From: CAWCDJ01 sp963794265
GTDB taxonomy: Bacteria > Acidobacteriota > Terriglobia > Bryobacterales > Bryobacteraceae
Reading direction: 5' to 3'
Assembly (NCBI GenBank): GCA_963794265.1
Contig: CAWCDJ010000004.1
Span: 558,001-622,000 of the forward strand
DNA: 64,000 nt
Position 1 is the stretch's first letter; every line of letters starts with the position of its first letter. This document shows positions 8,375-16,260 of this stretch, piece after piece. A program made the position numbers and the translations under genes. Below the pieces are notes generated by a model. That model was not told where the DNA came from. It ran no database searches and saw only the letters and a list, made by a program, of their open reading frames with translations.

Positions 8375-8699
8375 GGTGGGGCGACCGGACCTGGTTGCCC
8401 CACTTCACCGGAATCGTGCCCCACTTCACCGGAATCGTGCCCCGCTTCCAACGGAATCCCGCCCCACATCCCGTAATCCTGCCCCACACCCAACCGAATC
8501 GCGCCCCACATGGAACGGAATGACGACGGCGGAGGAAACGAGATGAAGAAACGAAATGATGCTGCCTGACCCTCAAAAACGGAAGGAAATCTTGACTGAT
8601 GTGGGGCACCTTGAGATCATGACCGTAGCCAGCGTCGCTTCGCTCCGACACTGCCCCACTTCCACCGGAATCGGTGCCCCACTTCACCGGAATACGCAT
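8375..8699. repeat. Right terminal repeat array of the outer IS21
   Basis: From about 8375 to 8525 there are about six units reading CACCGGAATCGTGCCCCACTT or close variants, nearly all in one orientation. One unit in the other orientation follows near 8601, then two more copies at 8650-8695. An orphan GGAGGAAACGAG-ATG stretch (8531-8545) opens only an eight-codon frame. The stretch from 8369 to 8798 otherwise contains no gene that I can see. Confidence 0.72.
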
Positions 8700-8798
8700 T
8701 TATGCGTCGAACTCAACGTCCTCCCATCTACATCGCGCCTCGACCGGACTCCTATGCCAGAATCAAAACCTTAGCCGCCGCCTGCTCGGCGCGGTTCT

Positions 8799-11159
8799 CT
8801 AAGGAGATCCCACGTACTGATCCATGACGGCGCGCAACTCGGCGAAATAAACCGGTTCAGGTGCCAAATCCCAGGGATAGGCGAGTCTGGCCAGATACTC
8901 TCGGGCCCGCACTGAGAACGGCAGTGAGCCGTCCCAGAACTCCGCCAGCCGAGGATCCAGATTCAACTCCGAGATCTGTTTAGGAAGCACCGCGCCAATT
9001 AACTGGGCTATGTAACTGAAGTCGAACTTCGAAGGCGGCTCCAAACCCGCGAGCTCCTCGACGCTGCGTTCGGCGTCCCAAGGAACCGGCTCCCCAGTAC
9101 CTCGCCTCCACGAGCATTCGCCTGGAATGGCGGTGCGGCGCACCGCCACGTTAGCGGGCTGGTCTCGGGCCGGAACGAGCAACCCCCTGGCCACCTCCTC
9201 CCCAAGCGGTATGCCGACAAGCTCGAAAGCAGGCCCGCGAGCTTGTGTTCGGGTTGTTTCGTTCTGGGGCACGTCCCGGCAGAATCCAGCCCGAATCGTA
9301 TTCTCCAACGCGGACTTGACGTGCAGCATGACGCCGATCCATGGCAGGAGACCCGATCCGACACCGCCAAAATAAACGAAGATGGCCGGGTACTCTGACG
9401 TCAGCTTTCGTGCGTGGAGGCCGGCGTAGAACGCAATCCCAGAAAAGAAGAGAGCAATGAGGCTGCGGACCTTCACCCATGGACTCTCCGTGTAAGGAAG
9501 CGTGCCGAAGAGGTGCGCCACGAATGGGTGCGTTCGCGGGTCGTCCGAGCGTGAGGCAGCCGCTAAGACAGCCTCGATGAAGATTTCCGGATCGAAGTTC
9601 TGTGCCCAGCTGGCGTTAAACTCGGTCCCCACGCAGGCCGTGTACAACGTCGAGACAAAATCCGCGGCCCCCCAAAACCTCGGCAGGAGGTCGCAGAACC
9701 CGAGCCGCAGTGAAAGCGTGTCCAACAGTCTTCCGCAAGACCAGAAACCAATATCGGTCCACACGCGACCCACGTTCACGACAATCGAAAGGGCATCCGA
9801 TAGAATCGGCAAAGCGCTCGGCGAGGACGTCGCCAGGCACCGGGCCGCCGCGACCGGTTTCGCGGTCCCCAGTCCCGCCGAGACTGATATCCCCCCGCTG
9901 CCGGAAAGCTCCACTGCAATGCCCGACCAAAACGTGTGCGCCAGACCCCAGTCGCGCTCAGGGGCATTCTGTGGCATGGACCATTCAAAGCAAAGCTCGC
10001 CTGTGCCAGCATCGCGTGCTTCGCAAGCCGAGCGCATGGCAAGATCGGCCATGTACTTCGCCCGCGCCGGGCCCCAGCGCAGGCTCGCAACCCATATGAC
10101 GGAATTCGCCATATCGGGGTAGCAAAGATGAAATCCGATTGCGTCAGTGGGCTCCGTCGCAAGCTCGGGGTCAAAGCCGTAGCTGGCGACGGCCGGGAAC
10201 GGAGATACCACGTCCAGGTCGGGAAACCGTCCCATGACGCGTTCTTTCATTCCCGCTTCCGCTTCGGTCAACAACTGTACCCGTCCCCGCAGCACCAAGG
10301 GCTCAGGACGGCGCTTTCCCGGGTCGAGAAGAATATGCGCATTCCGTGAGCCGACGTCAATGCCGATCCTCCAACACTTTCCTGGATCCGGCGGGAGCGG
10401 GTGGCGGGGACGGGCGCGGATGACTACTCCCGCGCATTCCGGTTCTGAGCGTCGGTGAACGTAGACGGCAAAGCCGATGGGGGATTCTGGAGCGGGCCAA
10501 ATCGATAGGAGTTTACCAGATCGGAGAAGTTCGCGGCCGTCTTCAAACAGCGGCGCGCAAGCGAGGTTCGTCAAATCAGACGCCGCCCATAGACTGTAGT
10601 AATGATGCCAGTCCTCCGCCTGGAAGTCCGGCCAGATCGCCAACGCCGGTGTCGGGCCATGGTTGCGAATTACGTCGTTCCCCTTGTAGTAAGTTCGCGT
10701 CGCGGTCAGAGTTCCGCCATTTCGAAGGGGTAACCGCAAGGTCGCCTTGACTGAATCGTCGCCGACTTCGACGCGCAACATGTCGCGCTCCGGCGCCATC
10801 GCGGCGTAGCCGAAATGCCGGAAGAACGCAGGAGTCAAAGGCAGAGCGTAATCGTCTGTACCGAAGCTAAGTGCTTTGCATGAAAGCCGCAGGTCTACGA
10901 GAACCGCTGGGAGAAAAAACTCCTCGACGATTACATAAGGGACGGGGATCCGCGTTCCCGAGCGCGAATGCCAGCCGACACCCCCACTCGGGCCGGACAT
11001 TCCTGCCAGATCCAGGTTTTCGACGAATACGCTTCCCCACACCCGCAGGCTCTTGTCCAGTCCCGCACGTGTGAGGCCGATAACTTCGTCGGCTTCTGGC
11101 CGTCCGTTCAGGAGCAGACTGCTGGGAGCCGGGTCGGGGTATCCATCGCTCGTCGACAC
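8799..11159 (-). CDS. Actin/Hsp70-fold-like protein with degenerate nucleotide site (paralogue)
   Basis: 786 residues from GTG 11159, which has AGGAG eight bases upstream; a TTG (11192) right after the previous stop would add 11 residues. The whole protein aligns with residues about 290-1085 of the 1103-residue protein at 16261-19572 (PYVI.EE, LPLTP, GPTPALA.WPDF, CYPDMA, TDIGFW, FSGIAFYAGLHARK), but it lacks that protein's first 300 residues. The phosphate-1 loop reads DVGSRN (about 268-273). The phosphate-2 loop reads NVGRVWTD (about 462-469) where the paralogue has DIGGGSTD. Loss of the Asp and the Gly triplet argues against ATP hydrolysis. It may be a regulatory or structural partner of the active paralogue. 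Confidence 0.85.
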   Translation of the reverse strand: MSTSDGYPDPAPSSLLLNGRPEADEVIGLTRAGLDKSLRVWGSVFVENLDLAGMSGPSGGVGWHSRSGTRIPVPYVIVEEFFLPAVLVDLRLSCKALSFGTDDYALPLTPAFFRHFGYAAMAPERDMLRVEVGDDSVKATLRLPLRNGGTLTATRTYYKGNDVIRNHGPTPALAIWPDFQAEDWHHYYSLWAASDLTNLACAPLFEDGRELLRSGKLLSIWPAPESPIGFAVYVHRRSEPECAGVVIRARPRHPLPPDPGKCWRIGIDVGSRNAHILLDPGKRRPEPLVLRGRVQLLTEAEAGMKERVMGRFPDLDVVSPFPAVASYGFDPELATEPTDAIGFHLCYPDMANSVIWVASLRWGPARAKYMADLAMRSACEARDAGTGELCFEWSMPQNAPERDWGLAHTFWSGIAVELSGSGGISVSAGLGTAKPVAAARCLATSSPSALPILSDALSIVVNVGRVWTDIGFWSCGRLLDTLSLRLGFCDLLPRFWGAADFVSTLYTACVGTEFNASWAQNFDPEIFIEAVLAAASRSDDPRTHPFVAHLFGTLPYTESPWVKVRSLIALFFSGIAFYAGLHARKLTSEYPAIFVYFGGVGSGLLPWIGVMLHVKSALENTIRAGFCRDVPQNETTRTQARGPAFELVGIPLGEEVARGLLVPARDQPANVAVRRTAIPGECSWRRGTGEPVPWDAERSVEELAGLEPPSKFDFSYIAQLIGAVLPKQISELNLDPRLAEFWDGSLPFSVRAREYLARLAYPWDLAPEPVYFAELRAVMDQYVGSP

Positions 11160-11193
11160 GCCGCGCACTCCTGTCTGCATCGTCAGGTCCAAT

Positions 11194-12825
11194 TCATGGG
11201 GATGGCCCGACCCACGTTAACCGACGAGCCACGCTTCCATCGGTGCCAAGCACGCCCGGTTGGGTGATCGCTTCAATCTCAAACGGCCGGGATGGACCGG
11301 GGGATGGATCAAGCAATAACGCATATCCCCGTGGATAGCTCGTGGCCTGTAAGAGGCCGGGTGGCAGAATGAATAACACCTGCCCGTTATCAAGGAGCTG
11401 CGCTGTCGCGAAAAACTGAGCCGCGCCAACGGCCCCTTCGCATTTTTCGCAGACCAGCGAGCCGCCATTCTCGACTCGCCCCTGGTGTACGGAAAAGGAA
11501 TCGCCCTGGTCGCGGGCCAGGTGGGAGATTCGGAACTCAACCTGGGGAAACACCTCGGCGAGCTTCGCCAGCAGGCGATACAAGCGTTCCGGATACCTCG
11601 ATGACGCATCCTCCTCGCCCCAAGTCTCTGCCAATGCCCGAGCGTTCCACCATGAAGGGGTTGCGGGCTGCGGCTCGGCTTGCGGCGATTCGAACGTCTG
11701 GTCCGGTTCGCCGACTGTAGCGAGCCTCGCAGGTTCCTCTCTCTCCGCGCTCGGAAACGGGATCGGATTTTGGAGGACCGCTTTCCTTAGAGCTGATATC
11801 TCCTGCTTCAAAGCCTGCACGTCAGCTTCGGCCTTTCGTCGCGCCTGCTGGGTTGCTTCAGTATCCGCACGGACCGCCTGTATGAGGTCGGCGATCTTTC
11901 TGGCCATTTCGTCGAAAGCTGACCCGGCTTGACGTGCGGAGACGGAATCCGAAAGGGAGGAGGGGGATGCCGACGACTCCAGCACCGCTGAGTCCGACGG
12001 CCTCGCCTCTTTTCCGAATCCGGGATCGGGATGCCCCTCTACGCGGACAACTCCTTTGTGCAGAACTTTGTAGGCATCGGTGTTGTCCGGCTCACGCGCA
12101 AGGGTGCAAGGTTCTCGCGCTTCCACGAACTTGGGCTTAGCGTCAACGTGCTCGCAGCCGAGTATGATCCGTTGAAGGACAGCCCGCGTGCCCGGAGTGT
12201 TGAAAAAATCGGGATCGGCGGGAAAGACGAGAGGCCCCTGCTCTCCCGATTCGCACCAAAGCCACCCGCCGTCCTTTTCGGAGAGAATGAACCTGTAGGG
12301 TCCGGCCCATCCGGCGGTCTGAAGTGATCCCGAGATGTCCTCTATCGAGTAGAAATGTGCTCTCAGACTCTCGCCCTGGATCAGAGCCTTGAGCCCTTCC
12401 CGGTTCCTGTCCGGCTGGCTCCACCACCGGTTCAGAACCGAAGCCATTTTCTCCGCGTTGGTCTTAGGTGCCGGCACCCTCCGAAATGAGGTAGGCGTAG
12501 TCGAAGTCCTCTGGGCAACCGCCCAGACGACTTTCTCCTTGCACGACCGACACAACTGCACATCCCTGTTCAGTATGTCCAGTATCTCGCGGAAGGAGTT
12601 GTTCTCGTCTCGAAGTCGCTTAACCTCTTCGTCAACCTGCCCGGATTCTTCGAGAAGTCTATTCCACTCTTGTTCTTTGGCTCGAAACTGCTCCCGAAAT
12701 GTGTTTCTTTGTCGCTCCAGAGCGTCGTACCGCTCCTGAAGCGCATGGTGCTGTCGCTGCAGGTCTTGATTCTGGTCATACAGCCTGTTGTACATGTGGA
12801 CCAGGTCGTTGTAGGTGTATTGCAT
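11194..12825 (-). CDS. Coiled-coil scaffold-like protein with two conserved globular modules (paralogue)
   Basis: 543 residues; no signal peptide or TM helix. An N-terminal coiled coil (about 1-85: heptads such as LQERYDALERQRNTF) is followed by a CxxC (CRSC, about 93-96), a first conserved module (about 115-265: WWSQPDRNREGL, GWAGPYRF, DGGWLW, PADPDFF, GCEHVDAKPKF), a second short coiled coil (about 300-345) and the C-terminal module (about 390-543: ISHLARDQGDSFSVHQ, CEKC, RGYALLL, WVGPSP). The order matches 398-2101 and the C-terminal half of 13128-16235. The ATG at 12825 has only a weak ribosome-binding site. It sits directly upstream of the degenerate actin-like gene. Function unknown; a cytosolic adaptor is an inference. 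Confidence 0.83.
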   Translation of the reverse strand: MQYTYNDLVHMYNRLYDQNQDLQRQHHALQERYDALERQRNTFREQFRAKEQEWNRLLEESGQVDEEVKRLRDENNSFREILDILNRDVQLCRSCKEKVVWAVAQRTSTTPTSFRRVPAPKTNAEKMASVLNRWWSQPDRNREGLKALIQGESLRAHFYSIEDISGSLQTAGWAGPYRFILSEKDGGWLWCESGEQGPLVFPADPDFFNTPGTRAVLQRIILGCEHVDAKPKFVEAREPCTLAREPDNTDAYKVLHKGVVRVEGHPDPGFGKEARPSDSAVLESSASPSSLSDSVSARQAGSAFDEMARKIADLIQAVRADTEATQQARRKAEADVQALKQEISALRKAVLQNPIPFPSAEREEPARLATVGEPDQTFESPQAEPQPATPSWWNARALAETWGEEDASSRYPERLYRLLAKLAEVFPQVEFRISHLARDQGDSFSVHQGRVENGGSLVCEKCEGAVGAAQFFATAQLLDNGQVLFILPPGLLQATSYPRGYALLLDPSPGPSRPFEIEAITQPGVLGTDGSVARRLTWVGPSP

Positions 12826-13127
12826 GTGGGTATATCCGGCCTACGCGTTTTCTGAGTCCACCTTTCCCCAACCATCGAGGTCACCCATCCCGCTGGATCG
12901 TCTCGGACACGGGGCATGCGTTCCTTGACACCCTGTCGAGCGTAGCGGGGAAGAGAATCGGCTTAATGGGGCAGGAGGGTTCTCGAACAAGGCTCGGATC
13001 CTGAGCTCACCGAGAAAGGGGCACCCCCAGCTAAAGCGCACCTTCGGCGGGCGGAGAGGCGGCACACCGGTCCACTCACCGCTCCTTTTCCGTAAGACTT
13101 GCTGCCTAGAGCCACCCAACACGTTCT
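12826..13127. other. 302-bp gap inside an otherwise compact operon
   Basis: Neighbouring genes in this set are separated by 0 to 25 bases, so a 302-bp gap stands out. I see no convincing gene, hairpin terminator or repeat in it. A 99-codon minus frame overlapping the upstream stop has no homology signal or ribosome-binding site. It may hold an internal promoter or be the scar of a lost gene or IS. Confidence 0.4.
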
Positions 13128-16100
13128 TTAGTCGGCCCACTTCATGTGCTGGGCCTCTCCCACTTTATATACGTCTCCCTGAGATTTCACAAGCGTGGCG
13201 GGCTGGCTGACGGATCGGACGGTGAAAGGATCCGGCAACGCGCCCAGAAGCATCTCGTAACCGCCGGTAAAGGCGTACTTGCTTCCTCTCCATGGAGGAA
13301 GAAGAGCTTGAACTTCGCCTTTCCGGCCAGTTCGGGCGGTAACAACGAACTGGGCGTCGCTGACCCCCGTGCATTTTTCGCACTCTATCTTACCGGCGTC
13401 ACTAACTCTCGTCGCATGGATTTGAAATCCCTTGCCCGACTGAAAGGACAGATGCGAAACTGTAAACTCCACCTCGGGAAATGATGCCGCAAGGGCTTGG
13501 CGGAGGGATTGAAGCCGCTGCTGGTAAGTGGTATCCGGAAATAGGTTGAGTTTCCGGTACAGCGATTCCAGCCTCTCTTGGGACCACCATTGGCTTCCTT
13601 CCGCGAGTTTGGGCGGTGCGGCCGCTGGGACGGGTAAAGAGTCGGCCGCTGACGAGTCCATTTCGCGTCCTTGCTCCCGCAATTGTGCCGGGCCGCCGTT
13701 TCTTTCGAGTAAGGCGCGTTCAACGCGCTCAAGTTGGGCACCGAGGGCGCGTGTCACGGCAACGGCATCGGGTACGGTTCCCAGAACAGCGGCAGCCCGA
13801 TCGGTTTTGGCCGATAGAGCCGACACGTCTGATCGAAGTGTACTCAAATCGGACGATACCCCAAGAACCGCCGCCGTAATCTCTTTGCGGAGGTCGTCGA
13901 GTGCTGCGACCGGCGAACTTGCGAGAGACTGTGCGAAGGCTGCGATTCGTTTCTCCACAGCAGCAGAAACTGCGGCAATCGTCCTTTCCGGTTCAGCCGG
14001 ATTGCGATCGTCGCCCGTCTTGCCAGCCACAAGCGGCGCCGGAGTCCTGGGAATCTCGGCCACAGCCAACTCAACGCGCGCAAGGCCGTCTTGCAGCGCG
14101 GAAATCTGTCTAAGGATGTCAGCGTCTTGCCGGGAAGGAAGGCCGGCGTTCGGATGTTGGCCGCCCGCGCCCGGAGCGCTCGTCGCGGCGCCCGGACCAA
14201 GCCGCATACCCGTTTCCTGGACGGACCTGTCAATCTTCCGCAGCAGACCGAGAGCCTCTTTCATGACATCCGATACGTACCGCGCTTCCTCGGCTCTTCT
14301 GCGGTCAGACTCGTCGCGCTTCTGCGTGGCCGTTAGAATGTCTTTGAACGCGTCGGCCTGACGATGGTCGGCCTCGGCTCTCGCCTGGTCAGCCATCGCC
14401 TTGGCCAAGTCTGCATCAGCTCTGGTCTTGTCCGCCTCAGCTCGAACCCTGTCCGCATCAGCTCTGGCCTTGTCCGCCTCTGCCCTTGCGCGAACCGCGG
14501 CCGTCTGTAACTCCTCCGGAGTTGGCGGCGGTGGGGCCGGTTGGGGAAGGAAAGATTCGAAGACTCGTCCGGGCTCGGAGTACTCTTTTGGTTTGGGTCT
14601 CCCCTCAAGCCAGATAACCCCCCGTTCCGACATGACGTATTTTCCGCTAGAACCATCAGCCCGAGCCAATTGGCACACGGACGAGGCCTTCTTAAATCGG
14701 GGTTTGATGTCCAAGTCCTCGCATCCGTATATTACCCGGTCCAAGATCTTCAAAGTCGCCGGAGTATAGAAAAAATTCGGATCCGCCGGGAGGGCAATTG
14801 CCCTGCCGTACGGCCGATCTACCCACAACCAGCCCCCGTCTTTTTCTGAGGGTTGAAACGCATAGGGGCCGTTCCACGCTGGGGTTCCCATCGACCCTTC
14901 GATCTCCGACATGGCGAAGAACTGAGCAGGCAGGCCTACGCTGTTGAGCATTTCGGTCAATCGCGAACGCACTGGTTTGACCTCGCTCCACCACGCATTC
15001 AGCACTGCAACCAGGGCCGCCGCGGTGTCCTCGTCTGACCAGGTTCTCGCGGCGGGTGCGGACGGGACGGGCTCCGGACGCGCGATGGGCAAAGACTCCT
15101 TTCGGGAATCGGGCACTTCCCGAGGCTGCGTTACCTCCAGTGGAACGGTCGTCTGGGGAGGGGCCGGCTCCTTAGAGCGCTCTGGTTGCTCGATTGGCTT
15201 TGCAGGGGCCTCCTTGCCACAGCCCTCGACTTGCGCTTTGGTCGGCAGGCTTTCGGCGCCAATTTCCTTCTTCTCTTCGTGTAGGTCGGGTGCGGCCGGC
15301 GGGGCATTAACCACGGATTCAATCGGCAGCACTTTCCCGATCCGCCCCCGGACCCATTCGACGATCCACACATAGAATCCGCGAACCGCTTCCCACTTCC
15401 AGTACAAGACCGCCAGCAGGGTTACAAGCAACATCAATTCAGCAATGGACAGCAAGAATGCTTGGCCGGGGCCAAATGGACCGTAGAGGCGAGGGACGTC
15501 AACAGTATCCCCATATTGCTTGGCCGTTTTCGTATCGCTCACCGCAAGTCGAGAGTAGTCACCCAGCCTGACGAAAAAGACTACGTCGGCGGAGTACGAG
15601 GCCCCGTTCCCTTTCAGCGTGAAAGCCTGTGAGACCGGTTGGTGCCACTCTGCGTCCTGGAATACAACTGTGGCAGGCTGATTCCCGGTAAGCGTCCCAG
15701 TAAACTTGTGCCATGCGGACCCGAACGGCAGCCAGCCGCTCAAGCCCGAATTTGAGTAGCCCCAGGTTTCAAGCCTCACATCGACAGGTGGGGAAGGCGC
15801 GGCAGGGGCCGCGCAAGAGTCACTGTCGGGATTTTCGCCGGGTTGGAGCTTCAACCGGTTCACAACAGCTTCCTTTGAATCGAAGGTGAGCTGCTGCCCG
15901 CCCCTCCCCACTACCTTAAAAGACAGGGAGAACCGGACGTCTTCATCGCGATCGCGGCAAAATGCGGTCTCTGCCTGGATATACCCACTGCCAAAGGTGT
16001 AGGATACTTTCCCGGCGGTAATATGGCTGGCGGGGCCACTAACATGGGTGACTGTCAGGACGCCGTCTGCAGGCTCCCCTGGTTCGAAGGACGCGGGAGC

Positions 16101-16235
16101 GGCGGCGGTCAGAGCCAATACGCCCTTTCTGGTCCCCCCCGGAGGATACTTGATACTCAGATCGGCGCCGGCCAAGCGTGGCAGACACGAAACCGCCACC
16201 ATGCCGGCAGCCAGCCACAAAATCGAGTGACGCAT
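13128..16235 (-). CDS. Membrane-anchored heptad-repeat protein with the two shared globular modules
   Basis: 1035 residues from ATG 16235 (GGAGG seven bases upstream, better than a GTG at 16250). It has an N-terminal signal peptide with a loose lipobox (AVSC), an extracytoplasmic beta-rich region to about residue 255, one TM helix (about 260-285: LLSIAELMLLVTLLAVLYW), a Pro/Glu linker, then the first shared module (about 405-545: NAWWSEV, GPYAFQPSEKDGGWLW, PADPNFF). Residues about 585-628 are six tandem heptads each starting AD (ADKARAD type). A long coiled coil follows, and the C-terminal module (about 905-1035) with CEKC and FTVRSVSQP. It probably tethers the cytosolic partners to the membrane. 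I do not recognise a named family. Confidence 0.87.
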   Translation of the reverse strand: MRHSILWLAAGMVAVSCLPRLAGADLSIKYPPGGTRKGVLALTAAAPASFEPGEPADGVLTVTHVSGPASHITAGKVSYTFGSGYIQAETAFCRDRDEDVRFSLSFKVVGRGGQQLTFDSKEAVVNRLKLQPGENPDSDSCAAPAAPSPPVDVRLETWGYSNSGLSGWLPFGSAWHKFTGTLTGNQPATVVFQDAEWHQPVSQAFTLKGNGASYSADVVFFVRLGDYSRLAVSDTKTAKQYGDTVDVPRLYGPFGPGQAFLLSIAELMLLVTLLAVLYWKWEAVRGFYVWIVEWVRGRIGKVLPIESVVNAPPAAPDLHEEKKEIGAESLPTKAQVEGCGKEAPAKPIEQPERSKEPAPPQTTVPLEVTQPREVPDSRKESLPIARPEPVPSAPAARTWSDEDTAAALVAVLNAWWSEVKPVRSRLTEMLNSVGLPAQFFAMSEIEGSMGTPAWNGPYAFQPSEKDGGWLWVDRPYGRAIALPADPNFFYTPATLKILDRVIYGCEDLDIKPRFKKASSVCQLARADGSSGKYVMSERGVIWLEGRPKPKEYSEPGRVFESFLPQPAPPPPTPEELQTAAVRARAEADKARADADRVRAEADKTRADADLAKAMADQARAEADHRQADAFKDILTATQKRDESDRRRAEEARYVSDVMKEALGLLRKIDRSVQETGMRLGPGAATSAPGAGGQHPNAGLPSRQDADILRQISALQDGLARVELAVAEIPRTPAPLVAGKTGDDRNPAEPERTIAAVSAAVEKRIAAFAQSLASSPVAALDDLRKEITAAVLGVSSDLSTLRSDVSALSAKTDRAAAVLGTVPDAVAVTRALGAQLERVERALLERNGGPAQLREQGREMDSSAADSLPVPAAAPPKLAEGSQWWSQERLESLYRKLNLFPDTTYQQRLQSLRQALAASFPEVEFTVSHLSFQSGKGFQIHATRVSDAGKIECEKCTGVSDAQFVVTARTGRKGEVQALLPPWRGSKYAFTGGYEMLLGALPDPFTVRSVSQPATLVKSQGDVYKVGEAQHMKWAD
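14345..14485 (-). repeat. 21-bp tandem repeats encoding six AD-initial heptads
   Basis: Within the gene at 13128-16235, six consecutive 21-bp units encode ADKARAD, ADRVRAE, ADKTRAD, ADLAKAM, ADQARAE and ADHRQAD. The period is exactly one heptad, so expansion or contraction keeps the frame and only changes coiled-coil length. The DNA units are imperfect (GTCCGCCTCAGCTC-type core). Confidence 0.7.
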
Positions 16236-16260
16236 GCTGTGCCTCCGCACCTGTCAGAAA

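Larger units (their letters stand above)
2135..8699 (+). mobile_element. IS21-family element carrying a passenger gene and a nested IS21
   Basis: The left end TGAGTATTCCGGT matches the reverse complement of the right end (rc TGCGTATTCCGGT), and the 5-bp sequence TTATG flanks both ends (2130-2134 and 8700-8704), a plausible target duplication within one base of uncertainty. Inside are istA (2396-3970), istB (3964-7697 once the nested element at 4328-7294 is removed) and a passenger gene (7694-8368). Both ends carry arrays of repeats. The element landed 33 bp upstream of the gene at 398-2101. Without the insert it would be about 3.6 kb. Confidence 0.85.

Noticed and set aside
12841..13140. 99-codon minus frame in the 302-bp gap
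   Set aside because: It overlaps the upstream stop, has no ribosome-binding site and shows no family signature.
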